A stretch of 64,000 bases of DNA from Ruminococcus sp. (GTDB lineage Bacteria; Bacillota; Clostridia; Oscillospirales; Acutalibacteraceae), in contig JAFQPG010000013.1 of the NCBI GenBank assembly GCA_017411835.1, positions 124,001 through 188,000 on the forward strand, read 5' to 3'. The notes below the pieces were generated by a model. That model searched no databases and had not been told where the DNA came from. It saw nothing but the letters and a program-made list of their open reading frames with translations. Positions 52,617 through 63,100 of the stretch are shown piece after piece. Within the stretch, counting starts at the first letter, position 1. Every line of letters begins with the position of its first letter. The translations under genes were made by a program, and so were the position numbers.

Positions 52617-53804
52617 TTGAACAAATACAGGTTTCTGCCTTTTTTATTAACCTATATATTACTAATTTTATCAATAGTTAGCGTTGGAAACAAAACCGCT
52701 ACTGTATCAAATAACAATGTAGCAACTAAAGATGAGCAAGAATACTATATAAAAGGAGTCTGGGTAAGCTATATCACACTTGATATGCAAAACACAGACA
52801 AGTCGAAAGAAGCTTTTGAAGATAAGATAAATACAATAGTAAACACTACTAAGAAAAGCGGGTTTAATACCCTCGTTTTTCAAGTAAGACCATTTTGTGA
52901 CGCTTTGTATGATTCAAATATATTTCCTTGGTCTCATATATTAACAAGCAATCAGGGTGAAAACCCTAACTATGACCCTTTGGCTATAATCTGCGATATA
53001 TGTCACAAAAGCAACATAAAAGTTCACGCGTGGATAAATCCGTATAGAGTATCTACCGAAAAAACACCAAAAGCTTTGAGTAACTCTAACCCAATTAATA
53101 AAAACAAAGCTATATATTTTGAGCACAACGATTCTTTGTATTTAGACCCGTCAAACAAAGATGCTCAAAAATTAATTATAAGTGGAGTCGAGGAAATTGT
53201 AAAAAACTACGATGTCGACGGCATTCAGTTTGATGATTACTTTTATCCTGATAATAGCGATGATGCTGATGACAAACAATATCAAGCTTATGTAAATAAC
53301 GCTAACAAGCCTTTATCAAAACAAGAATGGAGAAAAAACAACGTAAACAACCTTATAAAAGAGGTTTATAAAACAGTTCACAAATATTCAGACAATGTAA
53401 TTTTCGGAATATCTCCACAAGGAAACATAAAAAACAATGACGAGCTTGGAGCTGATGTAAAGAAATGGTGTAGCAAAAAAGGCTATATAGATTACATTTG
53501 CCCGCAGCTATACTTCAGTCTTGACAACCCTACGCTTTCCTTTGAAGTAAGCTTAAACGAATGGTTAAAGCTTGACAAGCACAAAGAGCTTTCTATGTAT
53601 ATCGGACTTGCAGGATATAAAGGCGGTACCGACGAAGATAAAGGTACTTGGCAGGATAACAACGACATACTCAAAACTGAAATTCAAATATGTGAAGAAA
53701 ATAAAACTGACGGTATAATGCTGTATAGCTACGAAAGCTTTAATTCAGAAGAAAATAAAAATGAAATTAAAAATGTAGTGCAGTATCTAAATGGTGTTAA
53801 ATAA
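52617..53804 (+). CDS. Secreted GHL10-family glycosyl hydrolase-like protein
   Basis: A 395-residue protein with an N-terminal hydrophobic signal (about residues 5-25) followed by a GHL10 (former DUF187, YngK-like) TIM-barrel. Blocks: GVWVSYITLDMQN, FNTLVFQVRPFCDALY, HAWINPYRVS, DGIQFDDYFYP with likely acidic catalytic residues, and FGISPQGN. Family members are thought to act on cell-wall or polysaccharide glycans, but specific substrates are mostly unknown. Translation begins at TTG 52617 with GGATGTGA upstream. The end overlaps the convergent mtaB gene by eight bases. Confidence 0.82.
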   Translation: MNKYRFLPFLLTYILLILSIVSVGNKTATVSNNNVATKDEQEYYIKGVWVSYITLDMQNTDKSKEAFEDKINTIVNTTKKSGFNTLVFQVRPFCDALYDSNIFPWSHILTSNQGENPNYDPLAIICDICHKSNIKVHAWINPYRVSTEKTPKALSNSNPINKNKAIYFEHNDSLYLDPSNKDAQKLIISGVEEIVKNYDVDGIQFDDYFYPDNSDDADDKQYQAYVNNANKPLSKQEWRKNNVNNLIKEVYKTVHKYSDNVIFGISPQGNIKNNDELGADVKKWCSKKGYIDYICPQLYFSLDNPTLSFEVSLNEWLKLDKHKELSMYIGLAGYKGGTDEDKGTWQDNNDILKTEIQICEENKTDGIMLYSYESFNSEENKNEIKNVVQYLNGVK

Positions 53805-55083
53805 GCGTAGCAATACAATAATCTTTATTTGCATCAATTATTTTAACATCAATAATTTTGCCAATTAAGTCTTCATCAGACATAACATAAACAGGTGTAT
53901 AATTTTTGGTATAGCCTTCATAAAATCCGGCTCGGTTTTTGATTTCAAACAAGACTTCTTCAACTAAGCCAACCTGAGATTTTAAAAATTCAAAGCGTTT
54001 ATTATCGGTATGCTCAATCATGAGCTTACTTCTTAAATTCTTGATACTCGGGTCAACCTGGTCAGGCATTTTATCAGCAAGTGTTCCTTTTCTTCTTGAA
54101 TACGAGAAAACGTGAACTTTTGCAAAACCGATATAGTCGGAAAAATCAAGACTTTCTTCAAACTCTTCCTGAGTTTCCCCTGCAAAACCAACCATAATAT
54201 CTGTAGTTATAGACGGATTATTAAAGATATGTCGGATATTACTAACTATATCAGCGTATTCTTGAGCAGTATAATGGCGGTTCATACGCTTTAAAGTCTG
54301 AGTACAACCACTTTGTAAGGACAAATGAAAATGCGGACAGAATTTTGGTTGTTTAGCAAACCTTTGTAATACATCTACTGTCATAAGCTCCGGTTCAAGG
54401 GACGAAAGTCTTACTCGCTCTACCCCATCTACTAAGCAAACACACTCGACCGCATCAGCAAGTGTAGCGCCAATATCCGTTCCATAAGCAGAAAGGTTAA
54501 TTCCGACTAAAACAATTTCATTGTATCCTTTATTTGCAAGCGTTTCTACCTCTGCTTTTAAATCTGAAAGTGATTTAGAGCGTACTCTCCCCCTTGCGTA
54601 CGGTATTATACAATAAGAACAAAAACGATTGCATCCGTCCTCGATTTTTACAAAAGCTCGGGTGCGTTCCAAGAAATTATTTACTTTCATTTTTTCAAAC
54701 ATTTCGTCATTTTTATGCTCTGAAATTCTGATAATCCTATTTCTATTATTCAGATACTCTCTAATTGTATCAACCAGCTCACCTCTGCAGGCATTGCCCA
54801 TAACAATATCACAATTATCAAAAAGCTCTAAGTCTTTTGCAAAAGCTTGTGGCATACAACCGGTAAGCACGATAATCGCATCTTCGTTTTCTCTTCGAGT
54901 ACGGTTAATTACCTTACGATTTTTCGAGTCACTGGTATGGGTTACTGTGCAGGTGTTAATTATAGTAATATCTGCTTTATAGCTATTACACGGGATAAAT
55001 CCTGCTTCACACATATTTTCAAACATAAGCTGTGATTCATACTGATTAACCTTGCAACCGAGAGTTATAATATTAAAAGTCAA
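53797..55083 (-). CDS. mtaB: tRNA t6A37 methylthiotransferase MtaB
   Basis: A radical-SAM methylthiotransferase converting t6A37 to ms2t6A37 in tRNAs, downstream of the TsaBE-dependent t6A pathway also seen here. The 428 residues comprise an N-terminal UPF0004 domain (TLGCKVNQYES; further cluster cysteines in NTCTVT and TGCMPQ), the radical-SAM triplet in CNRFCSYC with IPYARGRVRS, and a C-terminal TRAM domain. MtaB is favoured over MiaB or RimO by the GCKVNQYES signature. I use the TTG at 55081-55083 (AGGTGA five bases upstream); the longer frame has no site and family proteins start here. Confidence 0.9.
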   Translation of the reverse strand: MTFNIITLGCKVNQYESQLMFENMCEAGFIPCNSYKADITIINTCTVTHTSDSKNRKVINRTRRENEDAIIVLTGCMPQAFAKDLELFDNCDIVMGNACRGELVDTIREYLNNRNRIIRISEHKNDEMFEKMKVNNFLERTRAFVKIEDGCNRFCSYCIIPYARGRVRSKSLSDLKAEVETLANKGYNEIVLVGINLSAYGTDIGATLADAVECVCLVDGVERVRLSSLEPELMTVDVLQRFAKQPKFCPHFHLSLQSGCTQTLKRMNRHYTAQEYADIVSNIRHIFNNPSITTDIMVGFAGETQEEFEESLDFSDYIGFAKVHVFSYSRRKGTLADKMPDQVDPSIKNLRSKLMIEHTDNKRFEFLKSQVGLVEEVLFEIKNRAGFYEGYTKNYTPVYVMSDEDLIGKIIDVKIIDANKDYCIATLI

Positions 55084-55124
55084 ACTTATCACCTGATAAA
55101 TAGAATTTTTCAGCAATTTTGCCG

Positions 55125-55153
55125 TTGATAATTTAAACATAAAGTGCTAATAT
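55125..55153 (+). promoter_or_regulatory. SigA-type promoter of HPr-like gene
   Basis: TTGATA, 17-base spacer, TAATAT. It overlaps the upstream region of the divergent mtaB gene. Confidence 0.6.
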
Positions 55154-55195
55154 ATACATATTGTGACTGAATATGACATTTGCGGAGGTCTTTAT

Positions 55196-55426
55196 ATGTA
55201 TACAGGTACAATTATGATTAAAAACATTGATACTGCCAGAGAATTTGTAGATAAAATGGCAAGATTTATGGATACTGAAATCACTTTACAAAGCGGTGAT
55301 TACAGCATTGATGCGCATTCTATCATAGGTATTATCTCGCTTGATATAACAAAACCTATTGAAGTAATCGCTAAAGGTAATGTATCAGATGAGCTAATAG
55401 AGATTTTTAAGCAGTATGCTATATAA
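55196..55426 (+). CDS. HPr-like phosphocarrier homologue lacking the phospho-histidine
   Basis: A 76-residue HPr-fold protein. The segment DAHSIIGIISLDI (residues 39-51) matches the HPr block around regulatory Ser46, with the serine at 42. The N-terminal GLHARPA block carrying His15 is replaced by NIDTAREFV, with no histidine. It therefore cannot relay phosphate from Enzyme I in the usual way and may be purely regulatory, like Crh of Bacillus, or unrelated to sugar uptake. The ATG at 55196 has GGAGG seven bases upstream. It is a single-gene unit between a promoter and a terminator. Confidence 0.8.
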   Translation: MYTGTIMIKNIDTAREFVDKMARFMDTEITLQSGDYSIDAHSIIGIISLDITKPIEVIAKGNVSDELIEIFKQYAI

Positions 55427-55461
55427 GTATATTTTTATTTTTTAAAAAAGTCAACTTGATT

Positions 55462-55492
55462 TCCCTTCCACATTTTGTGGGAGGGATTTTTT
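55462..55492 (+). terminator. Terminator of the HPr-like gene
   Basis: TCCCTTCCAC pairs with GTGGGAGGGA (one T-G wobble) over a five-base loop, followed by six Ts. Confidence 0.85.
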
Positions 55493-55496
55493 GTGC

Positions 55497-55528
55497 AAAA
55501 AAAGAACCCGACTGTAAAAGTCGGGCTC
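55497..55528 (-). terminator. Terminator of the amylase gene
   Basis: Minus strand: GAGCCCGACT and AGTCGGGTTC form a ten-base-pair stem with a five-base loop, followed by seven Ts. It lies 13 bases after the amylase stop. Confidence 0.88.
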
Positions 55529-55541
55529 AAAATATTAAGTT

Positions 55542-58500
55542 TTATTCGCCGTAAACGTATGTTTCACACTGAATGTTCTGGCCTGTACCTGACAATGGGT
55601 AGAAGCCTTCATTTGGAATGCCCTGAAGCGCAAGTGTTGCAGTCTGGATACCCGCACCCTTGTTGTTAAAGATAACATTGTTATATGTGTTGAGCGGGAT
55701 ATCAATAGCATATACATCCTGACCCTGAGCATTTGTTTCAACCTTAGTCATTTCAAGACCCGGCCAAGCTGTACCGCCACCGCCTGTCTGCCAAGCGTGG
55801 AAATAAACAGCCTTCCAATTATAGATATTTGTGAAGTAAACTCTTGTTGTTTCAGGTTCAACAAGATAGTATGTATTACTTTCCTGACCTGCGTTATTGT
55901 TAAACTTATACTGTGTATAAGCGTGATCAGCAGGAATGTTAAATTTATAGTTACCTGATGAACCATACATCTTGATACCAGGCCATGTTGTAGTTACAGG
56001 CTCTATAGGGTCAGTATTCCAAAGATGGATATATGCAGCTGACCATTTCTGTGTGCACTTGATTTCAAGTGACTCTAAGGTATATGCAGAGTCTTTAACT
56101 GCAAATGCAATAGTTTCGATAGTATCAGGAGTAGCTGACTCAGTTACTTCGCTGTAAACACCAACAAATTTAATTGTAGTTAATGACGCATCGATATCGA
56201 CAGTGTATTTACTACCGCTCTTTGTCATCTTCTGACCAGGCCAATCGCCGTTTGTACCGCCCTGACCATCATAAGCAAATACGTAGATGTCTTCACCGTT
56301 AAATGCATCAGTATCGTTTAAAGTAATTGTCTTAGTTTCTACAGGAATTGTAGGGTCTTCGATATCACCTTTTTCGATAGGCTTTCCGAGACCTTCAATA
56401 AGTCTCTTCTGAGCGAGGTGTAACTGAATAGCTGTAGCATCTAAAACAGTAGTTTCTTTGTCGCCGTCAACATCACCACAGAACAAAGCGTCCTCATTAA
56501 GAGTTAACATACTTGCCACATGTTTTTGAATCAATGTAGCATCGAGTACTGTTGCTTCCATATCAAAGTCAAGGTCACCTAAAATAAGTGTGCCTGAAGG
56601 ATATGATGGGGTTGTAGGCTTTGGCTCTGATGGCTTTTCTGATGGATATGATACATCAGATGCAGAAAGTGTAGCTACAGGATACTCGCCATAATCTTTG
56701 AATTCAAGCTTCTCAAAAATCATTGAACCTGTGAGCTTATAACCACCTGACTCACGGTTAGCAGCAGAGTTTGCAGTACCGTAATAAATTACAGTCGGAG
56801 GCATTGTACGTCCACAGTAACCGCCACAAACCGCAGCAGTATGTCCGATATGCTTCGGAACTAAGCCTTCGGAGAACTTAACATAGTTTGTGTTTGCAGG
56901 TACATCATAGTAATACAGGTTAGGGTTTGATGTGTCCTTAGTCATAGCGTAACCTGGGAAATCAACAAGCTCTGTTGATCTGCTCTCACCTGATTTACAG
57001 TAAACGTGAACTGCAGGCCACTGTGTTACAGAGTTATCAAAGTAAACGCGCTTTTTCTCATTAGCGTCTTTCTTATAAACCTTATATGTATTTTCTGTTG
57101 TCTGTGTACCGTTTGTAGCAGTAACAGTAACATCGATACCATCGCCATAATCGATAGATGAGTTAAGAGTAATGTACTTGTCTTCAGTTGCAGATACGTT
57201 AACTGCAGCAAGGTTAGAAATCTTAACAGTACCGCTTGTAGCGTTTTCGAGAGAAACTGTAATTGTTGCAGTTTCGCCTGTGTAGCCATTTAATGTGTCA
57301 GCGCCTAAAACTATTGAGTTGAGCTTAACAATAGCTTTTGGAGCAATTTTCTTTGCGTTATAAACAACTGCAACGCCGGTTGGACCTACGTTACCTGTAA
57401 TTTTACCGTTTGCTACAGTAAACTTATTACCTGATACCTGGTCTGTGTATGTACCGTTAGCCATTGTACAAGCCTGTGATACAGAAGCTGAGCCTGTTGC
57501 AAGGTTTGCAATAACCATACCAGTAGTACCACGCTGAACAAAGAACAATGAACCATTTGCAGATACAGTTTCAGACTGGCCAACAAATTCGTTTTTGAAC
57601 TGGTTAACTGCAGTAACAGCAGGGCTCTTCCAAGTGTCAGCAGCACCAGGAGCACCAATAAGCTCGTCGTACTTAACAGAAACAAGCTCAGGAGTAATAT
57701 CGAGTTCAGCGCAATTTGTTCTTACAAGATAAAGTGCAGGAGCATCTTTACGAGCACCAACTACAGCCCAACCAACAATCTGCTGATCAATAGTCAGGAA
57801 GTTAGAAGAATCAGAGTTTGATGGGTTTGTAGTAAATGTGTCGTGTGATTCAAGCCAAAGAACGTTATCAGCCTTCTGTGAGCCTGTATAACCGTAATTA
57901 GCAAGTGAGTTTGATGCCTTCTTAGTCTTGATAGCGTTACGTACTGTACTACCATAAGCAAAGTCAGTTACATCAATATACTTTGTATATGCAGTAATAG
58001 GAATTAAACCATTAAGACCTAAAACTTCGCCATAGATATAAGCGTTTGAATTCTTCGCTTTAATAGCGTTTGTGATTGTTGGCCAGAAGTCAGATGCAAC
58101 AGAACCGTCGTCTGGTGTTTCAATATGCTTAGCAGCGTCAAAACGGAAGCCGTCAACACCACAATCAGCTAAAGTATTAAGATAAGAAATCAAATAGTTC
58201 TGATAATTTTTATTGCTTGTATCAAGGTCAGGTAACTGAGAATTAAGATCAGTTGTTGTCTGACCTGCACGTGTGCTATCAATATAAGGCTTTAAAGTTG
58301 TACCCGATGTATTACGGAGATAGCTCTTTAAAGTAGCATTTACATTTGCAGCTTCAGCCTTACTTGTGCTGTTCTGAACGTGGTTAGCAACAACGTCGCA
58401 GATAACTTTAATGCCGTAGTCATCAAGAGTATCGCACATCTCTCTTAAATCAGCTTCGTTACCGAGCTCGTTACCGATTTTTAAATCAGTAGGCTGATAG

Positions 58501-58814
58501 AAGCACCACCAGTCGTTTGAGTATGCACCATCGTTTGTTGTGTTCTTTGTACACTGAATAGGTGATACCTGAACAGCAGTGTAGCCAGCAGCAGCAATTT
58601 CAGCAGCATACTGTGTTACTTCTTTTAATTTCCAGTTGAATGCGTGAAGGATATTACCATTATGAATATCACTTGGCAAGTTGTAGCCTGTTACATTATC
58701 AGCAGTAGCAACAACATCATTTTCTGCCGCTAATGTTGTAGTAGCAGGAATAACGAACATTGTTAAAACCATAAGAATGCTGATAATCAGACTGATTAAT
58801 CTTTTTGTAAACAT
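55542..58814 (-). CDS. Secreted GH13 alpha-amylase with internal dockerin and starch-binding modules
   Basis: A 1090-residue exported enzyme that should hydrolyse alpha-1,4 glucan links in starch. In order: signal peptide (1 to about 30, ending TTLAAEN); GH13 catalytic barrel (about 50-400) with DVVANH, nucleophile D226 (GFRFDAAKH), acid/base E263 (YGEVLG) and D325 (ESHD); amylase C-domain; an Ig-like linker; a CBM26-like module near 590-710 (VYFDNSVTQWPAVHVY); a proline-rich linker; a type I dockerin near 746-805 with two calcium loops (DLDFDMEATVLDA and DVDGDKETTVLDA); then three more starch-binding-like repeats with WPG motifs. Dockerin plus starch-binding modules recalls the R. bromii amylosome. 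The start is ATG 58812-58814; a GTG one codon earlier is possible. Confidence 0.92.
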   Translation of the reverse strand: MFTKRLISLIISILMVLTMFVIPATTTLAAENDVVATADNVTGYNLPSDIHNGNILHAFNWKLKEVTQYAAEIAAAGYTAVQVSPIQCTKNTTNDGAYSNDWWCFYQPTDLKIGNELGNEADLREMCDTLDDYGIKVICDVVANHVQNSTSKAEAANVNATLKSYLRNTSGTTLKPYIDSTRAGQTTTDLNSQLPDLDTSNKNYQNYLISYLNTLADCGVDGFRFDAAKHIETPDDGSVASDFWPTITNAIKAKNSNAYIYGEVLGLNGLIPITAYTKYIDVTDFAYGSTVRNAIKTKKASNSLANYGYTGSQKADNVLWLESHDTFTTNPSNSDSSNFLTIDQQIVGWAVVGARKDAPALYLVRTNCAELDITPELVSVKYDELIGAPGAADTWKSPAVTAVNQFKNEFVGQSETVSANGSLFFVQRGTTGMVIANLATGSASVSQACTMANGTYTDQVSGNKFTVANGKITGNVGPTGVAVVYNAKKIAPKAIVKLNSIVLGADTLNGYTGETATITVSLENATSGTVKISNLAAVNVSATEDKYITLNSSIDYGDGIDVTVTATNGTQTTENTYKVYKKDANEKKRVYFDNSVTQWPAVHVYCKSGESRSTELVDFPGYAMTKDTSNPNLYYYDVPANTNYVKFSEGLVPKHIGHTAAVCGGYCGRTMPPTVIYYGTANSAANRESGGYKLTGSMIFEKLEFKDYGEYPVATLSASDVSYPSEKPSEPKPTTPSYPSGTLILGDLDFDMEATVLDATLIQKHVASMLTLNEDALFCGDVDGDKETTVLDATAIQLHLAQKRLIEGLGKPIEKGDIEDPTIPVETKTITLNDTDAFNGEDIYVFAYDGQGGTNGDWPGQKMTKSGSKYTVDIDASLTTIKFVGVYSEVTESATPDTIETIAFAVKDSAYTLESLEIKCTQKWSAAYIHLWNTDPIEPVTTTWPGIKMYGSSGNYKFNIPADHAYTQYKFNNNAGQESNTYYLVEPETTRVYFTNIYNWKAVYFHAWQTGGGGTAWPGLEMTKVETNAQGQDVYAIDIPLNTYNNVIFNNKGAGIQTATLALQGIPNEGFYPLSGTGQNIQCETYVYGE

Positions 58815-58818
58815 CACA

Positions 58819-60144
58819 TTATACCTCCTCAGATGTTTCTATATTTTCATCTGAATCATTAATAGATTCAGAAATACTACCATCATCAAAATCTTCAGTT
58901 TCAGGAAGTTGAATATTCTCTGTAATCTCGCACTGCTCAGAAATATCAGATTCAAGCTCATCTAATTTGTCAGATAAATAATTCAAATTCTGAACAGAAC
59001 GCTTCTCTTTAAGTCTTCTGGTAACAGAGTCATCAACAAGTGTGTAAATAACCGCAAACACAGGAACGCCGAGAAGCATACCAGGTAAGCCAAACAAGCC
59101 ACCACCGACGATAACAGAGAATAATATCCAGAAACCTGAAATACCAACGGTTTCACCAAGAATTTTCGGACCAAGTATATTACCGTCAAACTGCTGTAAT
59201 AATACAACAAATACAACAAACCATAAGCACTGCATAGGGTCAATTAACAGCAACAAGAAACCACACGGTATTGCACCAATAAATGGACCAAAGAAGGGAA
59301 TCACATTTGTTACACCAACTATAACAGAGATAAGCAGAGCATAGTCGAATTTAAACAATGTACATCCGATAAAGCAAATTACACCGATAATTAATGAATC
59401 AATAATCTTACCGATAATAAATTTACCGCATTTCTTATTACATAAATCAGTAATCTGTAAAATCTTTTTGCTGACTTTGAGAGAGAAGAAAGCAACAACA
59501 AGCGCCTTGCACTGTCTGCAAAGCTTCTCCTTTGATGACAGCATATAAATAGATACAACGATACCAATAATCCAGTTATAAAGACCGGTTGTAAATCCTT
59601 CAGCAAAATTGATTGCCGCCGGAAAAGCGCCATCAACAAAATTTTTCAAGAATGTCTGAGCATCCTTGCCGGTTAATAGATTAACCAGTTGATTGAAATT
59701 ATTTGCATCAAACAGGTCATAACCGAAACGCTCTTTTATCATAAGTGCAAACTCATTCGCAGATATCTTGAGTGATTGCGCATACATCGGTATATCATTA
59801 ATAAGGTTAGATATACTTTTAGACAGCTCCGGTATAAGAATACCAATCAAGAAAGCAACCACACCAAAGCATAAAATATACGAACAGAGCAAAGAAAGGA
59901 GTTTTTTCAGTCCTATTAGCTTAGGTCTTTTTACGCCTATTTTATAAAAGCATCTGTTAAAGAAAAAGTTATACGGAAAACTTAGTATATATGCAAGTAT
60001 GAAGCCATATATAAATGGCATAAATACTGCCAGCACTGACTGAAATACACCTGCTACATATTTAATATTAATTAATAAAAAACCAACCAGCAGAGTGTAT
60101 GTAATAAGCCAGAAGATCTTTAAATGTTTAAATTTGTTTTTCAA
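58819..60144 (-). CDS. AI-2E family transporter (YtqB/PerM-like)
   Basis: A 441-residue membrane protein with about seven hydrophobic helices and the family pattern FIYGFILAYILSFPYNFFF, GVTNVIPFFGPFIGAIP and GISGFWILFSVIVGGGLFGLPGMLLGVPVFAVIYTL. The AI-2E exporter family includes autoinducer-2 exporters and Na+/H+ antiporters, so the substrate cannot be named. A C-terminal acidic tail of roughly 60 residues (ELESDISEQCEIT onward) is unusually long. It lies between polC and the amylase gene, 14 bases after polC, and its last codons provide the ribosome site of the amylase gene. Confidence 0.85.
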   Translation of the reverse strand: MKNKFKHLKIFWLITYTLLVGFLLINIKYVAGVFQSVLAVFMPFIYGFILAYILSFPYNFFFNRCFYKIGVKRPKLIGLKKLLSLLCSYILCFGVVAFLIGILIPELSKSISNLINDIPMYAQSLKISANEFALMIKERFGYDLFDANNFNQLVNLLTGKDAQTFLKNFVDGAFPAAINFAEGFTTGLYNWIIGIVVSIYMLSSKEKLCRQCKALVVAFFSLKVSKKILQITDLCNKKCGKFIIGKIIDSLIIGVICFIGCTLFKFDYALLISVIVGVTNVIPFFGPFIGAIPCGFLLLLIDPMQCLWFVVFVVLLQQFDGNILGPKILGETVGISGFWILFSVIVGGGLFGLPGMLLGVPVFAVIYTLVDDSVTRRLKEKRSVQNLNYLSDKLDELESDISEQCEITENIQLPETEDFDDGSISESINDSDENIETSEEV

Positions 60145-60158
60145 TATACCACTCCTTA

Positions 60159-63100
60159 CTAAAACAGCGACATCTGTGAGCTTTCAGGAATATCCGAAAG
60201 TGCACCCGAATCACGCAAAATTTCAATAACAGCTTTGTTAACCTTTGTTTTTTGAATCATATCTTCAATAGAAAGATACTGTGTTGTCTTTCCGATTTCT
60301 GACAAGCTTTCTGCGGCAGCACCGCCAATGCCCGAAAGCGAACAGAAAGGCAGTCTGATTTTACCGTCTTCAATCATAAATCGTTTTGAATCAGATTTAT
60401 ACACATCAACAGGTAAAACCTCTATACCACGTGCAAGCATTTCGTTCATAATCTGCAGCATCGGAATTTCCTGCTTTTCTTTTGCAGATGCTTCAAAGCC
60501 CTTTAGATTAATCGTACGAATCTTTTCTTTAACGGCATGCTGACCTTTCATCAAGGTTGCACCATCAAAGTTATCATTACGAACAGTAAAGTATGCCGCA
60601 TAATATTCCAAAGGTTTATGAACCTTATACCATCCTAAACGCAACGCCGCTATCATATACGCAGCCGCGTGAGCCTTAGGGAACATATATTTAATCTTCA
60701 TACAAGAGTCAATATACCACTGAGGCACGTCATGGTCCTTCATAGCGTCGATATGCTCTTTTGTGAGCATTTTTGTCGCCTTACCCTTACGGACAATTTC
60801 CATAATCTTAAATGCCATACCAGGTTCTAAGCCCCTATGCATAAGATAAGTCATAATCGAGTCACGCGTACCGATAACTTCGGAGATAGTACAAATGCCA
60901 TCTTTAATAAGGTCTGCGGCGTTGCCTATCCATACGTCAGTACCGTGAGAAAGACCTGAAATCTGCAAAAGGTCGGTAAATGTCTTAGGCTGAGCTTCAA
61001 CGAGCATTTGTCTAACAAAAGATGTACCGACCTCAGGCATAGAAAAAGTACCTGTTTGCGAGTCGATATCCTCAGGAGTAACACCCAAAGCAGAGGTAGA
61101 TGTAAACAACGACATAACATCAGGGTCACTCATAGAAACATCCATTACAGGAATACCGGTAAACTCTTCGAGATAATGATAAATTGTAGGCACATCATGA
61201 CCGAGTTCGTCAAGCTTACAAATAGTGTCGTGAATAGAATGGAAATCAAAATGTGTTGTGATATTATCTGAACCGGTATCGTCAGCAGGATGCTGAACAG
61301 GACAGAAATCGTAAACTTCCATACCACGAGGCACGACTACCATACCGCCCGGATGCTGACCTGTTGTGCGCTTAACGCCGGTAAAACCACTTGCAAGACG
61401 AGCAACCTCAGCTTTGCTCATCGCAACACCGCGCTCTTCGCAGTACTTTTTAACAAAGCCGATTCCTGTTTTTTCAGCAATAGTAGAAATAGTACCCGCT
61501 TTAAAGACATTGTCTTTACCGAACAAATCTTCTGTGTATCTATGAACTCGTGACTGTACCTCACCGCTAAAGTTAAGGTCAATATCAGGGACTTTGTCGC
61601 CCTTGAAGCCTAAAAAGGTTTCAAACGGAATTTCGTGTCCGTCGCGGTCAAGCTGTGCACCGCAATGAGGACAGGTTTTTTCAGGTAAATCAAAGCCCGA
61701 GCCGTAGCTACCGTCAGTTATAAATTCAGAGTATTTACACTGAGGGCAAATATAATGTGGACAAAGCGGATTAACCTCTGATATACCAGACATAGTAGCA
61801 ACGAAAGACGAGCCAACGCTACCACGCGAGCCAACAAGGTATCCGTATTCTTCACTTTTTGCAACAAGCTTCTGTGCAGTCATATAAAGAACAGAGAAGC
61901 CGTATGTAGTAATTGAATTGAGCTCTTTGTCAAGACGAGCTTTAACTATTTCAGGAAGCGGATCGCCATAGCGTTTTTTTGCTCTCTCCCATGTGATTGA
62001 TACGAGTTCTTCTTCAGCACCATCGATAAATGGCGGGAAGTTGCCTTCCGGAATTGGACGAATCCACTCGCACGAATCAGCAATTTTGTTAGGGTTGTCA
62101 ACAACTACTTCATACGCCTTTTCTTCTCCAAGATAAGAGAACTCGTCAAGCATTTCAGCCGTTGTTCTAAAATACAGCGGTGCTTGCTCTTCTGCATCAG
62201 AGAAGCCTTGTCCAGCCATCAGAATCTTTCTGTACTCGCTGTCGTGAGGGTTCATAAAGTGAACGTCACCTGTAGCAACAACAGGGATACCAAGCTCGTC
62301 ACCGAGCTTAATAATAGTTCGGTTAATTTTTTCAAGCTCTGAAACATTTTTAAGCTTGCCGTTACGAACCATAAACATATTATTGCCGTTTGGCTGTATT
62401 TCAAGATAATCATAAAATGATGCGATACCTTTGAGTTCGCCCCAAGGCTTGCCCATTAAAATAGCTCTGTAAAGCTCACCCGCTTCACACGCAGAACCAA
62501 TAATCAGTCCCTCTCTATGCTTTATAAGCTCAGATTTCGGAATACGTGGTCTACGATAAAAATAGTTAAGGTGAGATAGAGAAATCAATTTGTAAAGATT
62601 TTTAAGACCAGTATTATTCTTTACGAGAATAATTTGGTGATATGTAGGTAGTTTTTTAAAATCGCCACCCGCAATTTGGGTATTAATATCTTTAACATCA
62701 AAAATATTATAATCTTCTTTTAGTCTGGTGCAAAGATTGATAAAGATTTTTGATAAAACTTCCGAATCATCTACCGCTCTGTGATGATTAAATTCGCCAA
62801 CACGCAGGTAAGACGCAACCGTATCAAGCTTGCAGTTCTTGATATCAGGCAGTATAGCTCTGCATATCGCTACGGTATCAAGGGACGTATAGTTATACTC
62901 TACACCCATATTTTCACAAGCGACCCTGATAAAAGAAGTATCAAATGGTGCGTTGTGTGCAACCAATATATTATCACCGCAAAAATCAAGAAACGCTCTG
63001 ACAGCTTCGCTTTGAGATGGTGCATCTTTCACCATAGCATCGGTAATACCGGTCAGCTCAACAATTTTTGCAGGAATAGGCATTTCAGGGTTAACAAATG

